Source: Heliocidaris tuberculata
Lineage: Eukaryota; Echinodermata; Echinoidea; Camarodonta; Echinometridae
DNA: 64,000 bases
Assembly: GCA_025618425.1 (NCBI GenBank)
Contig: CM046837.1
Span: 23,460,988 to 23,524,987 of the forward strand
Direction: 5' to 3'
Every line of letters begins with the position of its first letter. The stretch's first letter is position 1. Below the pieces are notes generated by a model, which was not told where the DNA came from, made no database searches, and saw nothing but the letters and a program-made list of their open reading frames with translations. Shown piece by piece: positions 36,376 to 48,349 of this stretch. Position numbers and translations under genes: made by a program.

Positions 36376-38159
36376 ATAATTATATTCAAATCTTTGATTA
36401 ATATTATTAGTTGTGTCATTGATTGCTACAAAAACATTGGAAAGGGCATAGAGTGTTATCATCATGTGCTATATAAAAATTACTTTATTATAAATAGGAT
36501 TAGCTGAGATATGAGCCAAAATTAGGCCTATCGGAAAATGTAGCTATTCTAACCCAGTGTAACATGTGGTCTTCTATGAGTTATACTTTTCACCGAATAT
36601 GGTTTCCAGGATATTTTTTTTTAATTTTGAGTTGAAACCACCCATCTTCTGCATGATAAACAGTTCTGAATTATTTCAAGCCAGCTTCTCTCAAAACACA
36701 CTTCTATGCATTACCAGAACTCACGATTAGCTTTTAGAAGGAAAGGTGTATGCATGCGCAGACTACAATTTATAGAAATACTGTAGGATATCTACATTCT
36801 ATGCCCTTGAGATAAGACAAATACATCGCCATGTCACTCTGTTCCCTTCTATTCCTTTGTTTACCGGTATTTCTAAGGAGAAGCCAAGTCATGTTTCCTA
36901 TTTATACCAATCCTTTATTTGTCGAGTGACGCTCCACCAAGAGGAAGTCCTTTCTGTTTGCGATTGATGCATTTTTCTTTTATTTTAGTTCCCTTACCTC
37001 ATGCCATGGGTTATTTCTGACTGTTTGAAGGATGAATGACATACTCAAAGTTTGTTTTGCGAAGTAACATTGAAAGAGAACTTAGTGACCGCATTAACTC
37101 CCAGACTTCCTGAAGTGTGATGTTTGGAGGAAGATGGGGGGGGGGGGGGGGGGGGGGGGGCTAGAAAAGTAGATTTTATTTAGGCGGGCTTATATACTAG
37201 TATATACTTTGTTTGTTTGTCTATTTTTACCAAAGCTCCAGCTGTAGCAATTTTCCAGAGCAAAATCGCTCACTGCTCCTGTTAATTTTTATTTTTTTCA
37301 TTTTAAGAGACAGAGAGAAAGAGAAAAAGGAGAGATAGAGAGAGACAGAGAGAAAGAGAAAAAGAGAAAGAAAGAGAGAGGACATAAGTGGGAGGGACTT
37401 AATATGAAAAAAGAAAGAAAATGTAGAATGAACATCTATCTTCCAATGCTATTTGAACAAAGACATACTTACAGAGCTTTACGGAGTAGAGCTAGAATCC
37501 TAATCCTCCGTAAGGTCATACATAACCTTCCAGTAGAGTCTTTGTTGAAAAAGACAATTTATCTCTATTATTATACTAGCACAAGGTCATTTTGAGTCTT
37601 CCAAAGTGTTTTTTTTCCCTTTTCCTCTCTATGTTCTGCTCTGTATTATTTTCAGAAGAACATGTAGCCACTTTTTTCATATTGAAATGATACAATGAAC
37701 ATGAAATGATTAAGAAAAAACTTTTTTTTTTATTAGTTTTTCATTTCTGTCAAGAATTATGAAAACTTTAATTTTTGCATTGACTCTGTCTGACACCAGA
37801 GTATTCAATGTACATAAAAGGGGAGGGGTTTTTAAGTACTACCTGTAATAGATTATTATAATTACTGTCTTCATCATCATCATCATCATCATCATCATCT
37901 TAGACATTCTAAAAATGGTGAATAGTATCTTTGAGTCATTTTGTTTTTGTGTGAATGTTGTACGTGTAAGTCTGTCTATAGTAATGACAGTTTTAATTCA
38001 TGTTCAGGGTAGGCCTAGACATAGAACCAATGAAAGGGCAACGATGAATTTGCTTCTTAACTATCAAACTGAAGAAACAATGACCCCGTAGACTCACATT
38101 TCCTATCATGATTAGCTCTTCAACATGTTATCAGGTCCATGAGCACCGGAGCTCTATAA
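36376..38159. other. Intergenic DNA with simple repeats
   Basis: Contains an uninterrupted G25 run (37136-37160), GA-rich DNA at about 37308-37382 and (CAT)n at about 37871-37899. No gene is recognised. Confidence 0.6.
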
Positions 38160-39080
38160 ATGCATCGAACAGGGAAATCATTGCTATTTCCAGAAAATGT
38201 CGTCGTTATGAGGTGGTCAATATTTATTGATTGGTTAGCGAGTGGGCAGAGCTTACTATGTGCAAGGACGGATGAATGAATGGTCAATCCTCTGAAATGG
38301 ACATTGCCGGCAAGTTCCTGGAACATTTCTGAACTAATAGGGATAATCTTTCGTGTTAAGAGAGGAAATGAATCCACATTCAGTCTTATGTAAAGGTCAT
38401 GCACCAAGCACTTTTGTAGAAATGGGGGTAGTATCACCAAGGTCTTTATGCAGATTGCATCATTCAGAAACATTAAGCTGATTCAGTGGAAAAGGGGGCT
38501 AAAGTTATAACATGAAAAGGACACCAACTTTATTGTAACATTAACTTCATTCACCTGTACATTTCAGTGGAAATGAGGGTACTTCCAGCAAGGTCCTTTG
38601 GACAATTTTCATCCGGAAATAGAGCTATCAAGAATTCAGTGGAAAAGGAGAAAAGACTGTGAAAGTCTTTTCCCCTTTTGATTTAAAGTAATTTGTTAAT
38701 TACTTTATCTAAGAGCGTACCAGTGAGAAGAATCATCTCTGACAGTTTTTTTTTTTTTAGATTGGTGAATAAGAATTTTTGCTCGTTCATATAGCAGTAC
38801 AAATTATTCTGAAGTCGTAAACACCATATCTAGGAGAGAAAATTGCGAAGGAATGTCAATATCCATACATTCTTGTTCACCATAGCAATTGTGACTGATA
38901 TCTTTTAAAACGCTTAAAAAAAAAAAGTTTTAACATTAACTTTAGAGAGAAGTGATTATGCCGGTAGTATATCCATGGTCTATTCAAAGGGGGGGGGGGG
39001 GGGTATTTCAACAAGGTCTCCCTACAGAGTCCATTCAAAGAAATTTGGATCTAGCGAGAGTTCACTGAAAACAGGTTGAC
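38160..39080. repeat. Diverged repeat array (GGAAATGRGGGTA family)
   Basis: Landmarks GTRGAAATGGGGGTA, YCAGCAAGGTCYTT, CATYCRGAAA and TTCAGTGGAAAAGG recur in order. Copies are seen at about 38416-38500 and 38566-38660, with a diverged one at about 38975-39080 that includes a G-run and possibly one near 38292. A hairpin (AAAAGACT/AGTCTTTT) lies at about 38650-38672. Confidence 0.55.
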
Positions 39081-40453
39081 AGACTGCATTCATGTAATTG
39101 TTCTTCAAGGTCACCCACCCACGCTTTTCACTAGAAAGATAGAGAAAGAATAAGAGAGAGAGAGAGAGAGAACAAGAGAGAAAAAGAGATAAGTATTAAA
39201 TAGTAAACAAAAAAAATGTTCTTTTCATAGACAGTCATACAGTGTGTCATATATGGTCATAATGATTAATGCTAGAGTTAAGTGGAAAAGATGAAAGTAA
39301 GAACTTAATTGAGGGGCCAGTTGAGAGGTATCCTTACGAAGAGAGAGAAGAAAGTGTCTTTAAGGTTATCTAGAGTTTAGGAAAAAAATGGCCTGGCTGT
39401 AAAACTGTATTCCAAGAAAAATATTGTCATGAAGTAGTTTTCAATTGGTGATCCTATATTGCATAGAGAATCTCTATTTGTGCATTACAGAGGTGCTCGT
39501 GCTAAATTAAATGTACATGTTGAAAACCACACAAAACACAGACATAGATATATGCACAGAGGACCAGTGGACAATATACTGCACTAATTTAGTTAAAATT
39601 AGTTTCAAGTACTCACGTTTCCTTGGCCACCATTCAACAATTAAACGTCTTCTTTCAAATTTGTATACCTTTGTAATATTTATAAGTTGTGCTCTGTCAG
39701 CTTTTTATCTTTCCATCATTAAAACAGAACTGGAGATTCCACTTTCCCAAAAACAAATGAACAAACAAAAAGCAAACAAATCAACTTAGGTTTCATATTG
39801 TTTAACTTGAATTTGACAAAGCTCAAACCCAGCAAAGGTATTCAAATCGGACCGAATATTGGAGCCCTGGTCTTTTGTTTCTGCCTTTTTCTCTCTTTAA
39901 AAGACTGTGATGGTAATGATGATGTTTAATAAAAAATAATTTGATATTTTTATTTGCTGGCTAAAAGAGAATCACAAAAATGTATAGCCCTTGAACTAGT
40001 TCTACCATTTATTTTTCTTTTAGTTTGTCCATACCCTGTTTTCCTTCATTAATACCTGTTCTTTTTAACCTTCTGAAAATCTCAACCCTACCTGGGAGAT
40101 TACTTGCGCTATTCAGGTATGGCTTGGGTATAATGGCTCAGTCTAGAAGCCCAACTGTGCCAATGATAAAAGAAATGACATTTGGCTTTCAATGTTGAGG
40201 ATGATTGCTGTACAATGCAAATCGACTCATGTTTATCAGTGATTGGCAGTTTAATTACAGGGGAGATAAGATGAAAATCTTGTATCAAATATTTTTTCTA
40301 CTTTGTTTTTTAATTTTCCAAACTGGTTCATGCATGAAGTTTGAAGTTTTATATATCACGGAACCCTAACTCATCAAATCTGAATGAACATTTCCGTTCA
40401 TGGTCAGTTTGTTCTTAAACACCAATGACACTGAAAGATGTAGCCCATCGTGA
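39081..40453. other. Intergenic DNA, no gene recognised
   Basis: GA-rich at about 39152-39190. Otherwise AT-rich and unremarkable. Confidence 0.5.
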
Positions 40454-40512
40454 GGGGATGGGGGGGGGGGGAGGAAGGCCCTCTTTGTGACTTAACCCCC
40501 CCCCCCCATCCT
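40454..40512. repeat. G-run/C-run inverted repeat
   Basis: GAGGGGATGGGGGG... (G12) and a C14 run followed by ATCCTC form an inverted repeat around a spacer of about 22 bp. The Gly/Pro-rich open frames on both strands are artefacts. Confidence 0.8.
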
Positions 40513-40710
40513 CTAATTGGCCTGGCCACGCCCGTCTTACCTGGATTCTCTAGGTTCAGTGCTGCAGTCATGGCCTTGTATGCTTCCTCCACTGTTGTTG
40601 CTAACGAGGAACATAATGAGCATTTAATGATTCTGACAAGACGTCTACGAGATTGACGTCCTCACTCGTGACCTCACAGGTACGGATCAGGACATCTAGT
40701 CTAGTCCGTA

Positions 40711-41020
40711 GGGACAGAATCTATTTTGAGACTTCATCACCAGTTCCATAAAGCCTTGAGTTGAGCCTAACTCCTGATGTGTCAATAGCAGCTACAGTAC
40801 AGGGTCTATAGAGTGCAGTCTCTATTGTAGTCTTACAGATCAGACCCTCTGTCATGCATTATCACTGACCAGGAGGGGGGGGGGGGGGGGGTCTGCATGG
40901 GCAGAATTCATTTTGACACATGAACAAGATTCCCTGGAACCGAGCCTAACTTTGTCAAACAATGAGCTGGAGCAGCTACAGTACAAGGCCTATGGAGTGC
41001 AGTCTCCAAATAGTCTTACT
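40711..41020. repeat. Diverged tandem duplication, about 190 bp
   Basis: Segments at about 40711-40830 and 40900-41022 share GGRCAGAAT.YATTTTGA, GAGCCTAACT, AGCAGCTACAGTACA and GAGTGCAGTCTC in order. A long G-run (about 40875-40891) lies between them. Confidence 0.75.
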
Positions 41021-41447
41021 GTTCATACTCTTTGTTGCCCTTCACAAATACCATGGGTTTGTACCGGCCAACTATATCTAGCCTTCATAGAGGAACAAAA
41101 GTTGACTTATTTTTGTTTGTATTGCTTCACAGTTGGAATAATTATTAATCTTCTGTGAAAATCAACATTCATTTTATTTCTTATTTTTACTGAAAGTTAA
41201 TATTTCTAAGAGCTCCTTGGATGTTTTTTTTTTTTTTTACATTTTTAAGCAAAATTGCATAAGCTATGTTTGCAATTGTGTCAAATATATGAAATAAACA
41301 TGATTGCAAAGACTTTCAAGTCATCAACTCGAGGGCAATTTTAATGGCTTATTTTATTGCCTGAAAAATTCTGTTCATGTTACGTAATATGTTATTGTAA
41401 AGATGTTACCTATCGAAAGGTGATGCATTAGGCTGTTGATTCTTTTT

Positions 41448-41796
41448 TTAAAGGGTACCAATCACCAAAAATATTTTGCTCTGTATATTAGAGGTTCCAT
41501 GTCGCCATGCCATTACTTCACTAAAGAGCTATTGCAAGTTTAATTACATCCTCTATAGGCATAAATGCGACTCGTGAGTAGACTACTTGACGCACCTGTC
41601 CGCGCTTGCCAAAATAAGGGCTCACGCAGAGCCCAATTCGGAGTTCAGTTCCGCGTGCGCACCTTCATGTTATCCTTTATTTCCTTTAAACTCCTTAACT
41701 GTTGACCTATAGAATGCCAGAAAAAGTTTTTTGAAGTTTTTTTTATACTTTCTAGCTGTACCCAAATTATTTTGTCAGGTGAATGGTACACTTTAA
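41448..41796. mobile_element. TTAA-bounded MITE, TTAAAGGGTACC termini
   Basis: Left TTAAAGGGTACCAATCACC and right GGTGAATGGTACACTTTAA are inverted repeats with a few mismatches. The unit is 349 bp and non-coding, and abuts the next dispersed repeat directly. Confidence 0.8.
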
Positions 41797-42160
41797 AGAT
41801 AAAGTTGAGTTCTGGTCATGCGATTACATTGTGAAAGAAACTGTCTCAGAGCAAATTTTGGGAGAGGTTGATCATGTCTACATAACATTTGGTGTATACT
41901 GTGAAGTCTTGGAATCATCAAAATGATTACAAAGTGACCCAATCTCGCTGAAAAGCACATGCACTGCACACAGAAATTGGTATATGGGACTGCAAACACT
42001 TCAGCTATTTCTCATCATAATTAGAATATGAGGGCACTTGAAAAGCAATCTTTTTCAGGGGACATTTCTTCTATGATGTTCTTCCAAACCGACATAAAAG
42101 GAATGAGAAAGCTCACAAATTATTTTTCACCTTTCCCAGAACTTACCCTTCTCTTTTAAG
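41791..42160 (+). repeat. Dispersed repeat starting CTTTAAAGATAAAGTTGAG, copy 2
   Basis: Second copy of the repeat at 31915-32280, with about 85% similarity by eye. It lacks the 30-bp segment of copy 1 and has its own insertion near 42085-42115. Confidence 0.8.
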
Positions 42161-43422
42161 TCTTTGCAACTGACCTTGTTATTAGTAACTTTCATATAAA
42201 GGATAAGAGAAAGAAAAATCTAGACAAGGTGCTTGTAACCCATATTGACATTTTGCTTGTAAGATGGAGTGGAAAACGTAGAAAAATATCTATAGGTCAC
42301 AAACCACTCATCACTTCTTGAAACAACCTGAGGTCAGATTAAAACTGATATTAAAAACAGTCTGATAACAAGTTTTGGAATGAAAAGAAGAATCATTTGC
42401 AAAGTGACGAGAAAAGAACATTTTGTTTTCTATTTTGTTGATGTGTTGTTTGCATGTACATGTAGATATGCTGTTTTGATGTTCAAGATCAGACACTTAC
42501 ATTAAATTTGAAGGACGCTATTCTTGATTTGTTGTGTATGCTTGTTTGGTTTTTTTCTCTCTCTCTCTATTAAAACAAAAATTTTTTTTGAAAAGACATA
42601 AAAAATGGCAATGCAAAATCAATCTCAAATGTTATGGACTGTATTAGAGGTTTTCTAAAGCAAATGAAAACTGACATATTTCTAAGGAAAAAGGGTGTCA
42701 GATAATTTTGGCCATTTTTTTTTGTGTGCATGAGTATTTGCCTAGCAGCATTTGGAAACTATTTTCTTTAAAGATGGGAAAATAGCTCTCTAAGCACACC
42801 AAATGATACTTGCTAGAAAATTTGGAAGGTTATGTATTTCAAACATTTAAAGACAGACTTATTTCAATCACAGTCAACTACTGATATTTTCACAGAAAAT
42901 GTAGAATAAACTACATGTTTAATGTGTGCCTGAGAATTAGATTGCCCATTGAGATTACATTTGAATACATACTATAGACTTTTTTGTTCTTGCTTTCCCT
43001 TTTATCAACATATCAAACACACAAAATTAGCTCTAAAAGATATATATTTCTTCTGATTATAGAATGCAGTTATGACCAGTGAAAATAGGCCACGTTCATC
43101 CGGAAAAATAGAAATATAAACACAATCGCAAAGATTTTATTTAAAAAACGACCCAAGGCAATTTCACCAGCCCTGTGCGCCCACTGTTAAAATGTATGAA
43201 CAAGACAATGACATTTCACAAAATCCGAACATGATTTCCATATGCAAAACAATAGGGTACTGAAGTTACTCAGATGTTGATTTCTTGGAAGTCTTTGAAA
43301 AAAATGCAAAAGAGGATAGTATTTCCTGAGAGTATTTTTTTTGTGCTTGGCCTTAGTTATATTGTACCAATATTAGAAAGAGAGGAAAATATGAAATATG
43401 AAAAAAAAACAATGTATGACCT

Positions 43423-43453
<31 letters not shown>

Positions 43454-44031
43454 ATCTGTCTATCTCTCTCAGTAACAATAGACCATATGGCTTGGTCGAC
43501 CTCACATTGCTTTTGAAGGTTGGAAACTGGTTTGTATAACCTACATACATGTATATGTATGTTGTGTCATCTTTCGCAATTCACTTGAAGTGGTAAAACC
43601 GGAGAAAATACCAACACAAAAAAAACCCCAGCCATCATACGTGCTTGATATATAAAAACGAATGTCTGTGTTTTTGGACACAAAAGAGTTCTGTAATTCT
43701 TTTCATATAGGATGGTAGTGAGATGTACTGATATTTGCAGATACATTTCATTGAAATTTCTACCAAAAAATCATACCACATGCAAAACTCTTCTTTGTTT
43801 CTACTCCTTTTCTATATCAGATATGCACATTGGAAAAATAAGGTAGATTTGATTTTTAAAATAATTTTGTTGTGTGTGTACCATGGGTGCATTTGTAGAT
43901 GGTGAGATTCATCAAAATGTGCTCATACAATCCTTCCGTGAAGTTTCTCTTGATTTCTTTTATTCAGCTTCTTTCCTTTCAAGTTTGAGGCATGTTTGTG
44001 GTGCTTCATGATTTGCGTTATATTTTGTATT
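42161..44031. other. Intergenic DNA, no gene recognised
   Basis: (CT)n at about 43422-43449. Otherwise no recognisable structure. Confidence 0.5.
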
Positions 44032-44111
44032 TTAACCCACAGACTACAGGAACTGGGTTGCTCCTGTATTAAGGCTATGAGAGTTAAAAAATTCAGTAGT
44101 CATTGAGTTAA
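44032..44111. mobile_element. 80-bp TTAA-bounded mini-element, copy 1
   Basis: TTAACCCACAGACTAC at one end, AGTAGTCATTGAGTTAA at the other. The interior shares CTCCTGTATTAAG.CTATGAGAGTTAA with the inverted copy at 53575-53654. Both copies are exactly 80 bp. Confidence 0.75.
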
Positions 44112-45255
44112 ATGAACTGTTTAAAGTGACATAAAAAAAAGAGAACAGGACTGGTTGATGGATTCTGCTTCAACATAGATATCATTTGGCTCATGAAAAC
44201 TTGAAAACTGGCTTGAAATATCTCAAAAGGAAAGATTTCACTGTTGGTTTACTCATAGAGATCTCCAATCTGATCTATTTTTGTGTTTAAGGAATTAAAA
44301 TGGTGCACTCAAACTTGGCTGCCATTAGAGATTACAATTTCTGTTTTGCTATGGAATGGTAGATATTGGCCAAATATTGATTTGCTCTGAACAGAATGCA
44401 TTCTCTATGAAGTGATACAACCAAATGACCCTGAATCTAACCCAGTTTAATCATTCTTGTACACACAATATATATGGATATTCCCTAATATGGAAAATTA
44501 TGAAGGTAAAAGTGAAAGATGAATAGAGGGGGGGGGGGGGGACACACAAGGAAATAACGGTGTTTACGTACAGCAGTTGTATAATCTATAGTTAGGATTG
44601 AGGTCGCGGTAGTTTCACTGTAGATGGGGAATCCATGCTCCTATTTAGAAAATTGCGGAAAGACGACAAGGGTTCCGAAAACAACGATGCAGAGTAAAGG
44701 AGCTGATTGGCGTCTTTGGGCGCCCTCGATTGCCGGTTAGTGTCCTTGATATTAACGTTAATCAGGTCATGGAGGAGTTTATCCGAGTCTGGTTCTGCCC
44801 GGCCGCGGCCTAGATTGAGCTCATGCTTGGGCTTGAAGATGAAGATTGTGAGAGAGAGACAGATAGAGAGAGCGGGAGATTGACGGGAGAGATGGAGGGA
44901 GAGAGAGGAAGACAGAGATGGAAGAGAGGGGTGGAGGGAGAGGAACGAAAGTATAGAGAGAGAGTCAGAGAGATGGAGGGAGAGAGAGAGAGAGAGATGG
45001 GATAGAGATGAAATAATGATGATGAGAGAGAGAGAAAGAGAGAGTAGATGAGACCTTGTAATCAAAGAGACGGATGAGACGACTAATTTCTGCAGCAGAG
45101 TTCATTTCTAGGACAATTCAATTCGTGCCAGTCTGGAAACGAGTAACCAACTTAACCTGGGGGGTATAGAATAACTAGACCGGTATTCCGTGAAATATGA
45201 ATGCTTGAAAGAAAAACAAATGAATCGCTTGCAAAACAAACAGATAAAATTACGC
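44112..45255. other. Intergenic DNA with a GA-rich block
   Basis: A G-run lies at about 44528-44541 and a GA-rich block at about 44846-45046. The stretch 44600-44830 is high-complexity and open on the minus strand for about 80 codons with no recognisable domain. It could be a regulatory element. Confidence 0.45.
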
Positions 45256-45842
45256 TTAAAGGAAACCAAAACCCAAGGAGAGAATCAATGTTATTGGAAA
45301 GTGAAAATTCAGAGAAGCACTTTACAAAAAGTTTCATTAAAATTGGTTAAAAAATGAGAGAGTTATGGAAGTTTGAAAAGTCTCGTTTTACTTTCTATGG
45401 GGATCCTCAAATTGGCAAAATTGCTTCAAAATGGCTGATTTTGTGAACAACTCTCCATTTGTTTTGTACACAGATTTTCAGATTTCCCCCATTATCTTTC
45501 AAGGTGCAGTTAATCTCCTTCTGAGCTCAACATATATAATGGGAAAATGTATTTTACACCACATATGTCGAGTTCAGGAGGAGACAAGGAGCACCCTGAG
45601 AGATAATGGGGAAAATCTGAAAATCTGTGTACAAAACAAATGGAGAGTTGTTCACAAAATCAGCCATTTTGAAGCAATTTTGCCAATTTGAGGATCCCCA
45701 TAGAAAGTAAAACGAGACTTTTCAAACTTCCATAACTCTCTCATTTTTTAACCAATTTCAATGAAACTTTTTGTAAAGTGCTTCTCTGAATTTTCACTTT
45801 CCAATAACATTGATTCTCTCCTTTGGTTTTGGTTTCCTTTAA
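45256..45842. mobile_element. TTAA-bounded fold-back MITE with about 245-bp arms
   Basis: TTAAAGGAAACC...GGTTTCCTTTAA. The arms pair almost perfectly through GGGGATCCTCAAATTGG/CCAATTTGAGGATCCCC and AACAACTCTCCATTTG/CAAATGGAGAGTTGTT, with only a short asymmetric centre near 45500-45590. Same terminal logic as the 32342 and 35160 elements. Confidence 0.93.
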
Positions 45843-45953
45843 CCTATATTAAATGCATGCACAACATCCAAATACATGTAGGACTGCAAGCTATATAACT
45901 GTTCCAGTACATCACTGGGAAGAAGTTAATGTGTGGTTTTGATTAGGAATTAC

Positions 45954-46190
45954 CTTTTTATGCCTCCGCCCACAGAAGGTGGTTCCAGAGGCATTCTGTT
46001 TTCGGTTTGTACGTCCGTCCATCCCGCTTTCTTGTTCTCGCACTAACTCAAGAACCACATAAGGTATGAACTTCAAACTTGGTGCTAGTATGTATCTCCA
46101 TAGTAAGACGATCTGATTAGATTTTGGGGTACTATGTAGAAGGTCAAAGGTCACAGAGGTCAATTTCTGAAATTTCAGGTGTTAGCCTCG
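45954..46190. repeat. Dispersed repeat beginning TTTTTATGCCTCCGCC
   Basis: TTTTTATGCCTCCGCC...GAGGCATTCTGTTTTCGG followed by GTACGTCCGTCCATCC and AACTCAAGAACCACATAAGG is a layout I recognise as a widespread invertebrate repeat type. It contains a perfect DR1 of AGGTCA (46141-46153) and a third AGGTCA at 46157-46162. The family name is not known to me. Confidence 0.6.
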
Positions 46191-47534
46191 ATATTTTATC
46201 AAGTATTTATGAGATGAACCAATGTGAATGAAAATTGCAAAATTCAACAGAAAAATTGCCAATTTTGTGTGCAAAAATAGTGATTATATATTTTTACACT
46301 GTGTTGCCAATTTAGAGACTTTAATGATTGGTAACAATCAAATCGCTGTTAATTATTTGTGAACTGCATGATGTACTGCATTGGAAATAGACTCAAAATT
46401 TTCCGTGATTTTTGCTCTCTTTTGCTCATGTATAACATCACTAAAAGGAGATACTGTACTGCTATGGGTTAAGAGCGTCCTTGGATTTCGCAGTGCATTC
46501 GCGAAATTCAAGTTTAGATTGCTTGTTTTCACATGTTGGTAGGTATATGCATTGCACTATTCATGAGAGAGAAGATGTCATTCAAGGGAATATCTTGCAG
46601 AAGAATAACTTGCTGACAAAAGCACAGAAGACTGGTCTTGGGGAAAAGCCGCTTAATTTTGAAGATGGAAGCAAGTGATTTGAAGGAAGTAGACACTACT
46701 TCATCAAAAACAACCATCATTACAGAAAGTGGTATGCATTTCTTCTTGTCAGTGGAGAAATATTTTACCATTTTTATTATGATTTCTTATAGAAGAGTGA
46801 GAGGATTTGTTTTTTTTTCTACAAAAAGAGCAAATTGAAATAGTTATTAGTAGTAGTATTGTTCCATTTAAAATAACGAAATATGTCAAACTGTGCAAGT
46901 TAACAATCATAAATCTTATACATAAGGCCAATGATAACTTTTTTGTCACAAGTTTAAAATCCTTGATTAACACTATGGCCTAATTACCACACTATCACAA
47001 AACTTCTTTTTAATAGAAACCATACAATAGTTCCTGCTGCCTCAAAAGATTTTTAAAAAAGCAACCATCTGCATTTATTTATGGTTTCTTTCTTCTTCTT
47101 TTTTGTGACCAAACTGTATTTACAATACATGTATTTTCGCAATATCTCGAATCATATGCTTTTTGTTCACTTATTTGGAAATCTATGATTTTATGCACCC
47201 ACTCAAACTATGTTATGAGAAAAAATTGAAGGTCCCCCAATCACTGTGATTTGCTAAGCTGTTTCAATGGAAAGGGGCATAAATCAATGCCGCTTTCTGT
47301 GAACTATGATGAAGTCATAAGGAATGTTAGCAGGGTTACAAATGTTTTTTATGGGCCTAATCATGGATATGGTCTAATGTTAGTAAGTGACATAATGTGT
47401 AACCTCTATTTCACCTTACATCATGTTATGTAGAAGTTTGTGACAAATTGGCCTTGGGAGAAAAAGAGAGAGAGAAATACAGAAAGAGAACAAAGCTGAG
47501 AGACTGACAATAGCTGTCATTACTCTGTGAAGCT
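46191..47534. other. Upstream intergenic DNA
   Basis: AT-rich with no coding frames of interest. It lies between the DR1-bearing repeat and the promoter-like region. Confidence 0.5.
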
Positions 47535-47860
47535 TTAAGCCCCGCCCCCTGTATACTTTCTGGACCAATCAGGGGAGAGTTCACACATCCTGTAGCCCTT
47601 TCAAGGCCGGCCTTGAGGCATCACTCAGCTGTGACCGTAGCCACACACAAGAGCCAGACACTGATCCAGCGCTCTGATTGGCCAGTTGCCATCGAGAGAA
47701 TCAACAAACCCACATAGCACACAGGGCAATGGCATCTGAGGGCAGTCAGCCAGCCAAGTCTCTTAATGTATTCTCAAGGTTCTTTGAGCAGACTGTGTGT
47801 GCGAGTGTGTGTATGTGATATAGTGTTGTGACTAGTGCAGTAGGGTTTTAGAGGCCACGC
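47535..47860 (+). promoter_or_regulatory. Candidate promoter of the NR0B-like gene
   Basis: GC content rises sharply. A GC box CCCCGCCCCC lies at 47540-47549, CCAAT at 47564-47568, and an inverted CCAAT (ATTGG) at 47677-47681. The palindrome TCAAGGCCGGCCTTGA at about 47602-47617 is built from two YCAAGGYC-type half-sites, the word bound by NR5A/ERR monomers. No clear TATA box is seen. The transcription start is not determined; the first coding ATG is 500-800 bp downstream. Confidence 0.5.
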
Positions 47861-47869
47861 CTCTTCCAC

Positions 47870-47914
<45 letters not shown>
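47870..47914. repeat. (CT)n microsatellite in probable 5' UTR
   Basis: About 22 CT units with one TTT interruption, between the promoter-like region and the first coding exon. Confidence 0.9.
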
Positions 47915-48349
47915 GTTGCAAGCGTTGAACTATCTATATACGCAGAATGACATCTGAGGTTTTGATTAGTGTTGTGAAAGACACAGAGCTTGCAAGAGAC
48001 AATTTGTTGTCCTCGCGGAATATAATATTGAGAGTTGTAAAAGCTTGAAGGAGTGAATGGCTGGTGATTACCAGAGTCCGTCACGTGGATGCTATTGCTC
48101 ATTGTAATTCAGCTTTGTATCAGTTTGCATCAACACAAGTGGATGTCATTTACTTGAGCTTGGCCGCAACTATTCTGAATTCAGGAGACTTTTTGGAGTG
48201 TTATACTACTTTCTAGATGAAGTTATTCCTATGGTTCAATACCTTTTGAATTTCCAAGGAGACAACAAGACACATTGAGTTGGTTCTAATACAAGTAGAC
48301 AGTGCTAAGTGGAATATCTTCGCACCATTGACTGAAAGGAGCTTTTTGG

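Noticed and set aside
44592..45065. 157-codon minus-strand frame
   Set aside because: Its first half is a GA-tract translation. The remaining 80 codons show no domain; a regulatory patch is as likely as an exon.
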